Source: Trichopria drosophilae
Taxonomy: Eukaryota; Arthropoda; Insecta; Hymenoptera; Diapriidae
Reading direction: 5' to 3'
Length of the DNA stretch: 64,000 nucleotides
NCBI GenBank assembly: GCA_030407085.1
Contig: CM059584.1
Span: 1,979,501-2,043,500 of the forward strand
Each line of letters opens with the position of its first letter. The first letter of the stretch is position 1. This document shows, piece by piece, positions 45,037 through 57,808 of the stretch. The notes beneath the pieces are model-generated. The model ran no database searches and was not told the origin of the DNA. It was given only the letters and a program-made list of their open reading frames with translations. A program made the position numbers and the translations under genes.

Positions 45037-45743
45037 GTAAGTATACAGAAATAATATGCACCCTAAAATTTTTTAAATGAAAATCTCCTTTTTTTCTTGA
45101 AATTGAAGTTCATTTTTCATTATTTCACTGCAATACAGTGATTTTAATTACCACTGCGCAGTTGTAAAAACTAAAGCATGGCCCCATTGATAATCACTGC
45201 ATGAAAGAGTAAATGCGACATTAGTTACTTTGGCTGCCGTTAGATGCGTTCACAAATCGCTACTCTGGGTTTCTCTCCCGCAGTAGAAATATTACACGAT
45301 GATGGACGGAAGATAGTCAATTAACTTTACAGTAAATATATTTACCATATTTGTTCGTGTGTGACCAAAACTAGTTAGATTAATATTGCTCACTGGCGTA
45401 CAAATGTTTTCCGAAATACTGATATCAAGATCGCACCATCTCTTACAACATTATCTATCTGCAATAGTTAGTATAAAAAGGCAGAATAAGAAAAAATAAA
45501 AAATAAAAAAGATGGCTAAACTTTGGTTTTTACCACGAGATTCATTTTAGATAAAAATTCGTATAGTAAAATGGGAGAAGCGGAGAAATGGTAACGTCTC
45601 GAAACTAACCTAACCTACACAGTCAGAACTCCGCCTACCCCTACCAATGAATATGGATGCTCAGGCAAATTGTGTCCAGGAAAATTCTGAAGAGGACATA
45701 CTCCCTAGAAATCATTTCCTTGGAAATAAAGTCCTGTCAGAGA

Positions 45744-45795
<52 letters not shown>

Positions 45796-45976
45796 AGAGA
45801 GAGAGAGTGAGGGCAGGTTGACGATGCATGGCATTATCTCCCAGGGTGAGATAGGGGCAAAAAATTTCCCCGGAATAAATGCCCCTGGAAGAAATTGCTA
45901 TTGGAAAAAATTACTCATGTCTGCGGAAAAATGACAGTACTTGCTGAACTGCACTATGTGACTATTTCTAGGATTA
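45037..45976. other. Start of intron 2, with an (AG)n microsatellite
   Basis: A nearly pure (AG)n run with a short G8 interruption lies at 45739-45808. Otherwise there is no feature. Confidence 0.7.
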
Positions 45977-47544
45977 GGGGTCTTCCTTAAACCACATGGC
46001 CCATGTGGGGGGAGGGGGGGTCTGACAAAAGGCTATGCTGAGCCAAGTGAGGGAAGAGGGGGGGGGGGGGTTGAAGGTTTGCCACGTGGTTTTTATTTTG
46101 AATTTAAACATTAAAATATAAAATATATATAAAGCCAAAATTTGAAATTTTTACTGTAAAAGTTAATTCTACTTCACTTAAAAAAGTCATTTTAAAAATC
46201 TGAAAAAATTTGAGAGTATTCTCCAACCAATTTTAAAACATTTTTGTTCTTCGTAAATTTTTTTTTAAGCTTATAGTTTTCAAGAAAAAAAATTATTACA
46301 CTTTCCTAGGTTTCAAGACTAATAATTGTTTTTCTTGGAAACTATAGACTTTGGAACAAATTTTCTTACAACAAAAATATTTTACAATTGGTTAAAGAAT
46401 ACTCTCAAATTTTTTCAGATTTTTTAAATGACTTTTTTAAAAATTTCGATTTTTCGAATTTTCGAAAAATAAAAAATTGTATCCATACGTTCTGAAAAAT
46501 TTGAGAGTATTCTTTAACTTATTCTGAAATATAATTGTTCTTAGAAAGTTTTCACTAAAGTCCATAGTTTTCAAGAAAAAAATTTGTTAAGTTTTTAAAT
46601 GAAATTTGACATTGCGGTCGCCATTTTGTAATGATCACGTTAGTTTTTAAATATTTAAAAAATTTATGTTAAAAGTACAACTATTTATGCCACCTTCCGT
46701 GATGGTGTTATGCATGTGGCGCGTACTTTGCAACGAAAAAACAAACAAAAATTCATGAAAAATCAATACATGGGAGAAGCTGCAGCAAAAAACAAAAAAT
46801 TAAGAAAATACTTTCGAAGCGAGAAAACGAATTTTTATGTGAACTGGACACTTTGGAGCCGATAATAGAGTGGTGTGAAGAAGAGGATATTGATATGGCA
46901 CACGGAAATATCGAGACTGAGGAATGTAATGAAGGCGGAAATCAATTCCCAATTATTCCCGACATAATCGAATGGCTACGATCGCCATTTACTAACGCCA
47001 TTACCATTTAATTATTTTAAAACTTTATTAAAATATAAATAATAAAATTTTTCTATTTTAAATATTTCAAGGTATGTTTTCATTTATGTTTTCCTTGTCA
47101 CTAATTATTACAGAAAGGTTTTTATATAATTTAAAATTATTTGTAATATATACTCGATGTGGCTCTTACAAAGAACGCTCTATGTCAAATTTATGGTGAA
47201 AATCGCTCCATTTCTAAATTTATTATGAAAAACATAATATGTCAGGATTTCATTAAAAAAACTTATTTAGAAATTGAGCGTTCTTCGTAGTGACATCTAA
47301 CATAAAGCATTCTTCGTGGTGAGATCTGAAATAGAGCTTTCTTCATTACGAAATGAATTAGAGCGTTCTTCGTAAGAGCCGCCGATATAATGTGCTTAAC
47401 AAATAAGATATAAAAAAAAATTGAAAAAACCACGTTCCTGCCGGGGGGGGGGAGTCGGTCAAACGCCATGATAAGCCACGTGGGGGAGGGGGGGGGGGGT
47501 CAAAAAGTGGGCAATTTAGGGCCACGTGGTTTATGGAAGACCCC
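45977..47544. mobile_element. DNA transposon with 25-bp TIRs beginning GGGGTCTTCC
   Basis: GGGGTCTTCCTTAAACCACA plus TGGCC (45977-46001) is the inverted relative of 47520-47544, with two mismatches in 25. Subterminal G-runs and CCACGTGG-like dyads are mirrored near both ends (46010-46090 and 47440-47525). Inside are a fold-back (about 46195-46300 with 46320-46440) and a decayed coding end (46690-47011). The flanks are TTA on the left and ATA on the right, so the target duplication is unclear. The superfamily is unassigned; a Harbinger-like 3-bp TWA target is one possibility. Confidence 0.6.
46690..47011 (+). pseudogene. C-terminal remnant of a transposon protein
   Basis: One frame reads NQYMGEAAAKNKKLRKYF. 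After a shift near 46805 another reads SKRENEFLCELDTLEPIIEW then CEEEDIDMAHGNIETEEC, ending with TAA at 47009-47011. It is acidic at the end and followed by AATAAA-like sequence near 47039. The family is not recognised. Its place inside the TIR element suggests it is the tail of that element's own protein. Confidence 0.4.
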
Positions 47545-50500
47545 ATAGGGGCAAACTTCGTTGAGCGTGTCCGGGGAGGGGCGCTGCCCCCAACCAAATT
47601 ACCAAAATTTTTTCATCCTTAAATTCTCCGCTATTTTCAATAATTATTTGCGTTTACGTTCGCATTTGAACGACGCATATTTATTTATTTACATTCCTTT
47701 TATTTACATGAGTATAATCGCCGTCTCACCAAGAATTCGCATATTGAATTATTATTTTAAAAAAGCGGCAAAGAAGTGTTTTAAGTTCTCTATCTGAGAA
47801 CTAAATATTGAGAGTTTAAAAATAATAAAAACGGTGTTTTTTTTACTTCCGTGCCTTGCAATATCTATTTTAAGTTGTCCGTGAAATCAGACCCAAATAG
47901 AAAACGGAAATGCTCCCTCTGAAATGAACTTTGCAATATCTGTCTTAGACTTCACCGCTATCAAGAGGAAACTTCGATTTAAAAGTTATCCTCTATTCAT
48001 CCACGTAGTAAGGAATTTTATTCAGTATAATATATAGTGTAATTAACCAAATATAGAAAAAGTGTCAGAATAATTATGAGATAATAATAGTAATTTAAAT
48101 AATAATTTAGAAATAAATACTTACAGTAATTTTTACCATGAATATCAAATGCTCAATTTAAACATTCTGAAAATGTCTAAACCAAAACGTAAACGTAAAA
48201 TAGACACGCCTTTTAGCTTAATTACTTAACAAGTATGTAAAGTTGCAGCCTCTTATAATGTGTAAAGGACCATTTACGCACGACCTTTCCCTTTAAGAAT
48301 ATCGTAGTCCCAAGCGTGAAAGTTTCCGTACGTTTTTTATTCTCATAAATACAGAAGTACATTATGTCACTGGTACATAAATAGTGATTTTTGATACGAG
48401 TGCGAAAGTACTTTTACCACATTTTACCCTGTGATTCAATAGGGCCGATACATAAATTCGAGTATGGAACATTACTTTTTTTAATTGGTATGCGAAAAAT
48501 GTGTGCGCCTTTTTCATATGGGTAAAGTCAAATTTTATTACGCCCTTGTATCGAAAAGTACTATTATGAATGAGTAGCACACTCTAAATTCGTTAAAGTA
48601 TGTCGAGATTAAAAATAGGACATTTGTTTTCACTTTTCGACCTGCAGCTTACTTTAATACAAAACGTACCTAACCGTACGGAAAACAGTGCATAAACTTT
48701 ATGCATCTAATAAAAAATTGCATTCAAAAACATATTCGAGTGAAATAAACGATTTATCTAATGTTCACCAATTCACAGAATAGAGCACGGATGTTTTACA
48801 CCTTATCTTCATGCAATACGTCAAACATTCCGGAACTTTGTTGCATCATTGAGTAATGACTTTCGTGGCAGTAGCGGCACCTTTACAAACATGAATACGC
48901 ACGCTATCTCTGAACAGACGATACAAATAGGAATTCAAAATCTAATGCGGTAATTTAATAACAGCGAGATAGGAAACAAAATAATTATAAGTTGAGATAC
49001 GCATCTTATTGCTAAATCATATAAAAGCTAGATTTTATATTCCTTATAAACCATTTTAATTTAAAATAGTGTTAACGCGCAATGATCTCTATCCTTTTCT
49101 CATTAAATGGAATTTACTTGCGTACAGTTAAACCAACAAAACCAGATAAAATCGATGTCTTTCATTACCCGTATTTTAGCCTGATTTCTATAGCGATTTT
49201 TTCTGGAAGTCCAGTATCGGCGACTGGTCAGGATAGGTAATTTTATACAAGTACTAAATTATAACAAGCAAAACCTAGATTTTCAAAATTTCAAAAATTG
49301 TGACAATCCTCCAAGTACTAAACTTTAATTACTTTAACATTAAATTCTCTATTTTAATTTTTAAAAGTGACACTAGATTCATAATCCGCGACCCAAAAAA
49401 ACCCAAGTACCGAATTTAAATTTGAAAAATCTCTTTAATTAGTTTGTAAATTTAATTTGTAAACCATAATCCACGGTCACAATTTCAAAATTAGCTCTGA
49501 TCATTCCAGTATCTCACAAAATGTACCGAAAATGTAAGTTTTTTGAGATTATGATGAAAAAGCGAATTAACTTGTGAAATCTGACTCCGGATTCAGACTC
49601 AGCGACCCAAAATACTGAAGGTATTACTAGTCTTGTTCGCCAGACAAAAATATTTGTTTGTATACACGAAAAGAAAAATATGAACTATACGATTAGAGAA
49701 TAATATCTGTTACTCCAACGCTGAAGCTCCGTATGTGTGCTGTTTAGATTACATGAGATTCTATAGGGAGATGCTAATCACAAAATTGTACACACGACAA
49801 ACTCAGGCGATAAAATTGTTCATCGCAAAATGATCATAAAAGTGCTCATCAAAAATGGTTTTTGTTAAAAATCGTTAATTGCTGTAAAACCCTCAAATAG
49901 TATATTACGACAGAGTCTCATTAACCGAAAAATGAAACACTGCGATGATTAGATTGTTACTGGTTACGAAAAAATAAGAAATTTAATTTATTTCCTCAGT
50001 CAAACAGTTTCAGTTCATGAATACTACAAAACACCGAAAACTATACGAACAATGATTCCAAAGTCAGCAAATCCGATCTCGAAATTCGTGCAAAAATTTT
50101 AATCGTAAAGAAATGCACGATTCTACTTATGGTCCCCAGGGACACATAGCTTAAAACAACTCTTTATTACTTTATTTATTATACAATACATTTTAAAAGA
50201 CAATAGTTGCTTATTTTTCTATTCAAAGATTTCTTGATTTATATTGCTATTACTGCATAGTACTGTTTTTTCAATCATAAATATTGTAAAATCTTCTAAA
50301 AATTTTGTAACACGATTATCAAAAATAATAATTATACTGTAAACTTTGTGACAATTTGAAGTTAATAAAATAGGTATCACGGTTTTGGTGCTTCACAAGT
50401 TCGTTTAACTATTAAATAGTTAATAGTATATTAATTAGTACTTGCACTTGGGAAGCGAAATCGCTGAATTTATATAAAAACTAGTACAAATTGAATAATT

Positions 50501-51717
50501 AAAAAAAAAATAAACGTATCTTTTGCTTTTATTTATTTCAGTAATCAAAAGCATAAAAGGCACGAAGACCTTCGTGAACGCTAGAGCTCGTTGAAATTCC
50601 AGAGTTAATTTAAAATGGTTTTTGATGATGCACGATTGTCATTTGCTAAGCGATCGCTTTTTCGGAAGGTCGTAAATGAAGTAAAATAAAAAATCGAAGA
50701 TCCTCAAAATCCGTCACTATATATACATCCGTTTCTACACTTTCGCATGCACCGAACTTGAGCGACATAAGGACGATCACAAATTGACTTCGATTATTTT
50801 ACGATTTATGATACTGAAATGATTGAAAAGTAGGACGATGCTAGATTATAACCAAGAACAGTAACAAGGATGTAGCATTCCGATGTTACTGCTATTAAAC
50901 ACAAAACTATTAATTGCATTGTAAGGTATGATAATTATTTGTAATCATAAATAATCTCCTAAAATTTATATTTACCAAAATGATAATTTGGATTGGAATG
51001 TAAAATAATAAATGTAAGCCATCAATGGGTTTAAAAGCTGAGTATCAGAGTTTTAGTTCGTAGCCGCAGTCAACAATAACTGATTTAAAGTATGTATTGC
51101 ACAGATAAAAAGTTGCCTGGGATATAAAAATAATTTGCTACAGCATCGATAACTTTGTAAAATCTGCAATTGCACTTGTAATTATAGCTAATACCTGTCG
51201 GCGTCAGATTTTCATTGCCATGTTAACCATTGCTGCTAACAATAATTATAGTTATTAAGTTTTTTCTTAGTAGATTAAGTATACGTTTGGATACACTGTT
51301 TTCTTATCCTCCGTGATGTAAATTTTATAAAAGTCAAAATGGCGAATCCCATATGGTGGAGGAATGTGTAATAATCTCCTAAACTTCACTGGAAACACCA
51401 CGGTTGCCTCAAACGACATATGACTATCCCAACAAACTAACTTAACGTGCGGAGATCCAGATAAGAAATTGGTTAGCATAAAGTTAGTCTAGGATACTGA
51501 AGTCAGAAACAGAAAATTTAATAATTTTAATAATTTATTTTTCACTACTTATATTTTGAAAGAAATAATTAAAAGCATGTGAAGGAACACTTGACTCAAT
51601 GACGAGGGTTTCTAAAATTATTCACGTATTTCGTTTAACCGCATTATTTAAAAAATATTATACTACGTAAATTAACGTAAGAATGTGATAAAAAATCCAC
51701 AATAAAAAATGTGTTTA
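47545..51717. other. Intron 2 continued, AT-rich, with one hairpin MITE
   Basis: 48381-48565 is bounded by ATAGTGATTTTTGATACGAG and its inverted relative ending AAAGTACTATT; the motif is shared with the 31403 hairpin and the A/B/C repeats. 49200-49620 holds decayed relatives of the ATGGCGG-family unit (CATAATCCGCGACCCAAAAA near 49380), and 51337 has AAAATGGCGAATCCCATATG. No exon seen. Confidence 0.5.
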
Positions 51718-52832
51718 TGAAACTGAATTTAGCCGCACATTCGAAAACAGGAATGTTTCTAATTAATAAAATTTATTTTTTGTAAAAAGAACATCTCTGA
51801 GATGTCAATTCACTCATAAGTAACCATAATTCAATAGTTGCAAAGAAATAAACAACAATTTTAACGACTATTCCGAATCTGCGGCTACGAATTTGCTGCT
51901 AGTTTCAGTTTCATTCGATTTTACTATCAGATACTCGTTCAGCTGTATCTATTATGTCAGATTATAGTGCATAAAACAATCAATTGGTATTTAAAACAAC
52001 TGCCAAAATATGTATCGTTATGAATATTTTTCAAATGCTTCTTTACAATTGAACTAAATCCAAGATTAACGATAACGTTGGTAATAGAGGATTGAAAAAA
52101 AAATTGAGGTGTTTACTTGACATTTTTAGTTCATGTATGTAAGCGATATTTATTGGAGCACACTATTAATTAAATATAATTCTCATTGGCGGGGCAAAAG
52201 GAAGATTATATGTTATTAACAATGATTCTCCCTAAATTATTTTTAAAAATTAGTTAAATAAGTTCCTGAAGCTTCTCATTTAGGTCGATCCTTTTTCATT
52301 ATTCATAAGTAACCTATGTGATTGTATTAGCTACTTTCAGATTTTGTTATTTGCAGATGAAATTGTTTAAAATCATCAATTCTCCTCACGATGCATCAAA
52401 ATTACAATGTGATTTAGTAACCTTAGATTAATGGTCAATATCTAATAAATTTCTCTTAAAAAGTAATAAATGTTGCATTAATTCGTTCTCTTTGAGACAA
52501 AACCCTTGTCTGTTTTGTATAACATAAATAATCACGTACTACCACAAGTAACTTTAGTAATCTTGGCCTCACTTTTGATCAGTCTTTGAATTTTACCAAA
52601 CATCTTAAAATTGTAATATGAAACTGAAACTAGGTACATATTCGTACCCTCAGATTTGGAACAGTAGTAAAAATTGTTGTTTATTTCATTGCTATTTAAT
52701 TATTGTTACTTATGAGTGAATTGACATCTCAGAGATGCTGCTTTTACCAAAAACTACTCTTTTTAATTGAGAACCAGCCTTTTTTTCGAATCTGCGGCTA
52801 GGAATGTGCGGCTAGTTTCAGCGTCGTAATGT
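51718..52832. repeat. Fold-back element with ~190-bp arms
   Basis: The left arm (51718-51916) and right arm (52633-52832) share in inverted orientation TCTGAGATGTCAATTCACTC, ATAAACAACAATTTT and the CTGCGGCTA...GCTAGTTTCAG block. The direct motif TGCGGCTA occurs in both arm ends. The interior carries a LINE fragment. Confidence 0.7.
52355..52613 (+). pseudogene. LINE reverse transcriptase fragment (jockey-like), decayed
   Basis: Across three frames the translation shows FADEIV (from the catalytic FADD box, second Asp changed), KIINSPHDASKLQCDLVTLD, WSISNKFLLKSNKCCINSFS and SNLGLTFDQSLNFTKH. The pattern LQ.DL..L..W...N.L.LN..KC....FS and the LG..FD..L.F..H block is that of non-LTR reverse transcriptases of the jockey/R1 kind. 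Several stops and shifts are present. Confidence 0.7.
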
Positions 52833-55374
52833 GTTTTCTATTTGTTTGAATTTATTTTATGTAAAACCAATGAAGGGCGTATATAACGCATAAACTTCCG
52901 AAAACATCCTCCAACCGATTTTACCCCGACCTGTGTATATTTACACATTTTGCTTCGAAAATTATAGTGGCAAATGGTGCACGTTTGATTACCGTGGCGA
53001 AACCTATAAAAAAACAACCATAATTCGTGTTTTTTCCAATTACATATCTCGTCAAATGCTCCAACTATTGAACTAGGCTTTCAATAAAAGTTGTGTACAA
53101 AATAGACATTTTAAGTCTCATGTTCACTTTGAGTTTTCTCGAAACATAGAAAAAACCATGAAAAGAGACCAATATGGACATTACTAAAAAAAAAGAGCAT
53201 AGAACTATATAGTAATGCATCTTTAAAATGTATAACTTAAAACTTTTTGAATGTTCAAAGGTATGTGATACTAGGTGGCGTCTGCGTGCTGAGGGCTCGA
53301 CACCAAGACCCCCTTCGTTTACCTCCCCTTTTGTAGACTAAAAATTTGGGGGGAGGGGGAGGCTTTGCCACCAAACCCTAACCTAATACTGACCTGACTT
53401 TCAACCAATAGCTGTTAGTAGACCTGGGGAGTAATTTTCATGGTGCTTTATATTTTTACGAATTTTCTCGAGATCTACTAATTTTAGGGTGAAATTCATC
53501 TGTCATAATATATGGATTAAATCTCCAACTTTTATTCAAAGTATTTTTCGAAATATCGAGTAATTAAAAAAAACGTGCATTATGTCGTTTTTTCAAATTT
53601 TCACCATAAAAATCAAAATTGCGCCAATTTTTAACATTATGTTCGTAATCAGGGCATTAAAAAAAGTAATTTTACCTGCCTCATTAAAATTGATCGAGGG
53701 ATGTTTTTGGAAGTACACCTTATTGTATGTATAAACGTTATTTGGTAAGTTGGAACTTTGTTGATGGTAGGAATCGAACAAACAACATGTACGAGTAAGT
53801 CAACACCATCCAAACCATTTATTCCCAGAATTGGATTCTTTGCAGTTCGCTTTGAAGAAAGAAAGTTCAAGCAAATGAGAATAAAATATAATGATCAAAT
53901 GTTTTAGGTTGTTTAATGTACATTAATTTATAACTTATCATATAAAATAATTTGAACATTTTCAGTAAGGTGCTAAATTTTGTCTACCAATGTTGGGAAT
54001 ATTGTTATTAAAAGTTATATGCATATAGTAATCGGAGTCCGTTGGCATCATACAGAAACAAAAAAAGAGGTCAATAACAGTGCACATGAAATAATATACG
54101 TCAGTATTTCAATATCGCGTGGCGATGTGAAATAAAGAGATTTACTATCAAGAAAAGCCCATTTGACGGAATATAAACAGATCAGCCTGTAGATCGCTTC
54201 GCCGTGACCTTCGCGTCCGTATGATAATAAACATGCATTTAATAAAAATTCTACAAAAACCTCGATAATTATTATGGTCGTCATGCATGTCTTTACGTCA
54301 CGTGATATTTAATATTCTTCTCAAACGGATCGACTATTGATTACATAGTATTATTTTATTTGTCGACATTCATGTGTTCCTAAAGTACATTAAATAGTCT
54401 AAATTAAATATTTAGAAGCTTTTTTATGTGAATAACTATCATTTCGAAATAACTAGGGTGTGTTAAAATACAAGCATTAAACTGTTAACGACCTAGAATC
54501 ACTATTTTTCAACTCATTATCAAGCCTCATTTTCAATAAAAAGAAGTCATTTTTAAACAAATTCCACGTTTCCAACTATTATCGGATATATGGACAAACT
54601 CCGTGCTAAGAAACCACGAACAAAATTTGAGTTTGGTGCAGGAAATCGATATGAAATCTTCATTTTGGATCAATAGCATCCTAACTAAGATCAACGATGA
54701 TCGAACAAATTGAAGTTTTCGGAATCATTTTTATTTTTATTCTAAACTGGATAGAACCTTTTCAATGTAGTGGATTTTTAATATGTGAGATGTTAGATTT
54801 TAAATATCTCAATGTCTTCCATGAAATTCTCGGCGGATTTTTCAGTCATCGACGAATACGAATTAATAGTGAATTTTTTCATTATTGTCCAATCCACCAT
54901 GTCGCACAAGAAATTTGTTTGTTTTATAAATTTTTATTTTACTCACTTTTAAAATCTCTGTTCCGTCATATTGGATTCACCACTTCTAGATCTGCCATTT
55001 CTTATATAGGATAAACAATTCAAATTTGTAATTCATGTCTAAGATAATTGAAACTCCACCATTTTGTAAAGATTTCATCCAATTTTGAGAAGAAAATAAA
55101 AATGATTCCTTAAAATTCAAGTAGGATGATTACGCTGGAGAGGAATTTACTCAAATGGAGCGAAATGGTGCCTCCTGCGCGAGAAAATTGAAAATTAGTT
55201 TCTAGAACTGCGTAGTTTACTCCTTACTTTACAACGAAATTAAATTCAATCTTCAATCTGCATTATATTAATATTAATTTCGGAAACCTTCAAAGTAATT
55301 GTGACTTTTACATGATTTATTTGTGTGTTTTCCTTTACATGATTTTATGTTATTAATAATAACATTTTTAACAG
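52833..55374. other. End of intron 2, no further exon seen
   Basis: A GC-richer segment at 53280-53400 (CCTCCCC, GGGGGGAGGGGGAGG) is probably repeat-derived. The rest is AT-rich. Confidence 0.4.
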
Positions 55375-55498
55375 AGAATTGGATAAACCGACTGCTGCAT
55401 TAACTGAAAGAGTCGAATCGTGTTTGCAACCACAAATGCAATCTCAGATGCAAGAAACTCAAGTCTCCAACGCATCACGAGAATCTACTATAACAAAG
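55375..55498 (+). CDS. Exon 3 of the 771-residue protein gene
   Basis: The acceptor TTTTTAACAG completes the split codon (AT|A). The exon encodes ELDKPTAALTERVESCLQPQ, then a Gln-rich QMQSQMQETQ and NASRESTITK, ending AAG|GTACAG in phase 0. The frame stays open past the donor to 55654, so retention is possible. The 356-bp intron 3 (55499-55854) that follows holds nothing else recognisable. Confidence 0.75.
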
Positions 55499-55854
55499 GT
55501 ACAGCAAGTGACAACATTTCTGGATCTTGCAAAAATTCGATTTGTTTGCATGCTATTCCTTCTGCCTACCGATATAAGGTTTCATTACAAACTTACCAAT
55601 CACAGAGATCATTATACAAACCATATCTCGTATCTTCCTCAAACTTCATTTTGATTTTTATGATTATTTTCAAATACAGGACAACTCTTACCCCCCTTTC
55701 CTTCGATCCCATTTTCTCATCTTAATCATCAATGGTGATACTGCAATTTCATTCCGAATAGGCAAAGGCCTTATAATAGTACAAAAAGTCCCATTACAGC
55801 TGAGTTCCTGCAACTAAGTACAAACAAAAATTATGATCATCTTTGCACCCACAG

Positions 55855-56018
55855 GCACCTGTGAACACCTCGATACCTTCCAAAAACGCGGATACGGAAA
55901 TCAATTCAGTATTGTCTTCCGAGCCTCATTTTCAGACGCCAAAAGAAAAAGAATGTTGGCATTTGTACAGGCGAATGTGCGATAAAGGAGTATTTGTTTC
56001 CTTCGATACGGTGCTTAG
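55855..56018 (+). CDS. Exon 4 of the 771-residue protein gene
   Basis: The acceptor TTTGCACCCACAG leads to a phase-0 exon encoding APVNTSIPSK through HFQTPKEKECWHLYRRMCDK and GVFVSFDTVLR, ending TTAG|GTATGT in phase 2. The hydrophobic/aromatic CWHLYRRM...VSFDTVLR stretch contrasts with the disordered rest and is probably the folded C-terminal domain. Confidence 0.8.
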
Positions 56019-56277
56019 GTATGTATAAATAATGTCATTAATTTTCTGGGGAACACCTCAAAAACCCGAATTTAAAAAATCCGAAACATTGATAAATCGA
56101 CATTTAAAAAGCCAACACTCAGAAAACGGTGTCTGTTAAAAAGCCAATGAGTCATAAAGCTGTAATATTCATGAACATGAACAATAACATCAGCTTATTA
56201 AATGTCGATTTATCAATGTTTTGGATTTTTGAAATTCAGGTTTTTGAGGTGTTCCCAATTTCTGAACATTTTATATC

Positions 56278-56347
56278 GGCTTCGTGGCTCAGGCGGTAGC
56301 GCACTGGACTACGTATATCATGACTTCGATCCATGTCCAGTGCATGG
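56278..56347 (+). repeat. tRNA-derived SINE-like head in intron 4
   Basis: GTGGCTCAGGCGGTAGCGCA is a good A box and GACTTCGATCC about 35 bases later resembles a B box. TGGACTACG sits where an anticodon arm would be. The acceptor stem does not pair convincingly, so it is a tRNA-derived repeat. Confidence 0.55.
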
Positions 56348-56441
56348 TATAAGAAGAAAGGTATATCAACTTTGTGGTTGCGCAAAAGCAACCAATCGTC
56401 GTTGATCTAAATTGATCGGCTGAGGTAGGGTGGGAACATGT

Positions 56442-56692
56442 TACAGTAGGACCTCTCTTATTCTAATTACCCTTCTTATTCTAATTATTCGGCCTCTCTT
56501 ATTCTAATCGCTTCTCCTCAAGTCTTCCCCTACCACCGCGCGAAAAGCGACTCTGAAGCATTCTGAAATATCGCGACGCTAATATCGATACGTACACAAG
56601 CTTGTGAGTGGGGGTAAGGGGAAAATTAGAATTAAAAAGGTCGGGGCCATCTTGAAAAACTTTTCTAGTTAGAATAAGAGAGGTCCCACTAA
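56442..56692. mobile_element. pogo/Tigger-like MITE with CAGTAGGACCTCTCTTATTC ends
   Basis: ACAGTAGGACCTCTCTTATT (from 56443) and the inverted AATAAGAGAGGTCCCACTAA (to about 56692) form TIRs of about 25 bp. The motif TCTCTTATTCTAAT is repeated two more times at the left end. There is no coding region. TA-flanked CAGT ends fit the pogo/Tigger group. Confidence 0.65.
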
Positions 56693-57499
56693 CCAATCAG
56701 CATTGATCTATATTGGTCTTTCCCCTTCTCCAACATGCGTCTTGCAATACCTCTCTTATTCGAAGATGTGTCCAGTGAACAATATTTCGAAAACTATTTT
56801 CAAGCAGCAGCTCGCATTTCGTAAGATGAGCCATGTTGTTTGTTTACGTTTCGCAATGTTGTTTATCTGGAGAAAATCGACTCGTGACCGATGCTGTACT
56901 TGGTGTAGTTTTCTGCAATTCCTACATTTTATACACAAATGTGAAGTATGGCGCCATCTCTGAAGACGAACTGCAGCTCTCGCCAAATTAAGGAATCGAA
57001 ATTGATTTACAAAAATTCCGTAAAAAGGGCGATGTCGCGGCATGTCGTCCGTTGAAAAGATAAAAAAATAAAAATCTTAGGCTTTAGATTTAATTACATC
57101 GTTTAATGCTTTATCATAAGTACGCATTAATTTATTTACTTTACACTGTGAGAAAGTTCTGTAGCAATTTTCTGAAACATGTAACTGAAGTTTTTTGCGG
57201 TTACCGTTTCAGAATTTTATGAAACATGAACAGAAATTTCGGAAACGGTAACCGTAAAAACCTTCCATTACATGTTTCATAAAATTTTTTCACAGTTTCA
57301 GAATTTTCAATTACATTAACAGAATAGTACAAGGGGAGTAAAATTTGTTTGCTTTATCATATTTTTTTTGTGTTTTCTATGATTTATTGTCCTTCGTTTG
57401 GGAAAGACTACCCTGTTATTAAAAATAGAAAATTTAATAAAAACAACACTGTTTTGTAAATGTGCATCAGGGTAGAAAAAATACGATATATATCTATTT

Positions 57500-57646
57500 C
57501 CCAACGGGCACGAAGAACCCAAATGTTTCTAAAACGTTTTTAGAATATTCCAGAAACGTTCCTAAAACGTTCCTAAAACGTTATATGTCTGCAACTTTTA
57601 CGGAACGTTTTATAAACGTTTCATCCATGTCTTCGTGCCCGTTGGG
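57500..57646. mobile_element. 147-bp MITE with perfect 16-bp TIRs
   Basis: CCCAACGGGCACGAAG (57500-57515) is the exact reverse complement of 57631-57646. The interior repeats TAAAACGTT and GAAACGTT. A target duplication is not obvious. Confidence 0.8.
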
Positions 57647-57808
57647 TTATTACCTTCCTACTAATAAGAATCAACATTATACAATTCAACAATATTCGGA
57701 TGACACTCGTTATAAACTACTGATGGTTGACCGAGGAATCCTTTATGACCGAATGAAAATTCCACTTCTGCAATTGGTGCGCGTCCGCACAGCGACTACA
57801 AACCAAAG

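Noticed and set aside
45647..45934. 95-residue plus-strand frame
   Set aside because: It is driven by the (AG)n microsatellite, which reads Arg-Glu repeats.
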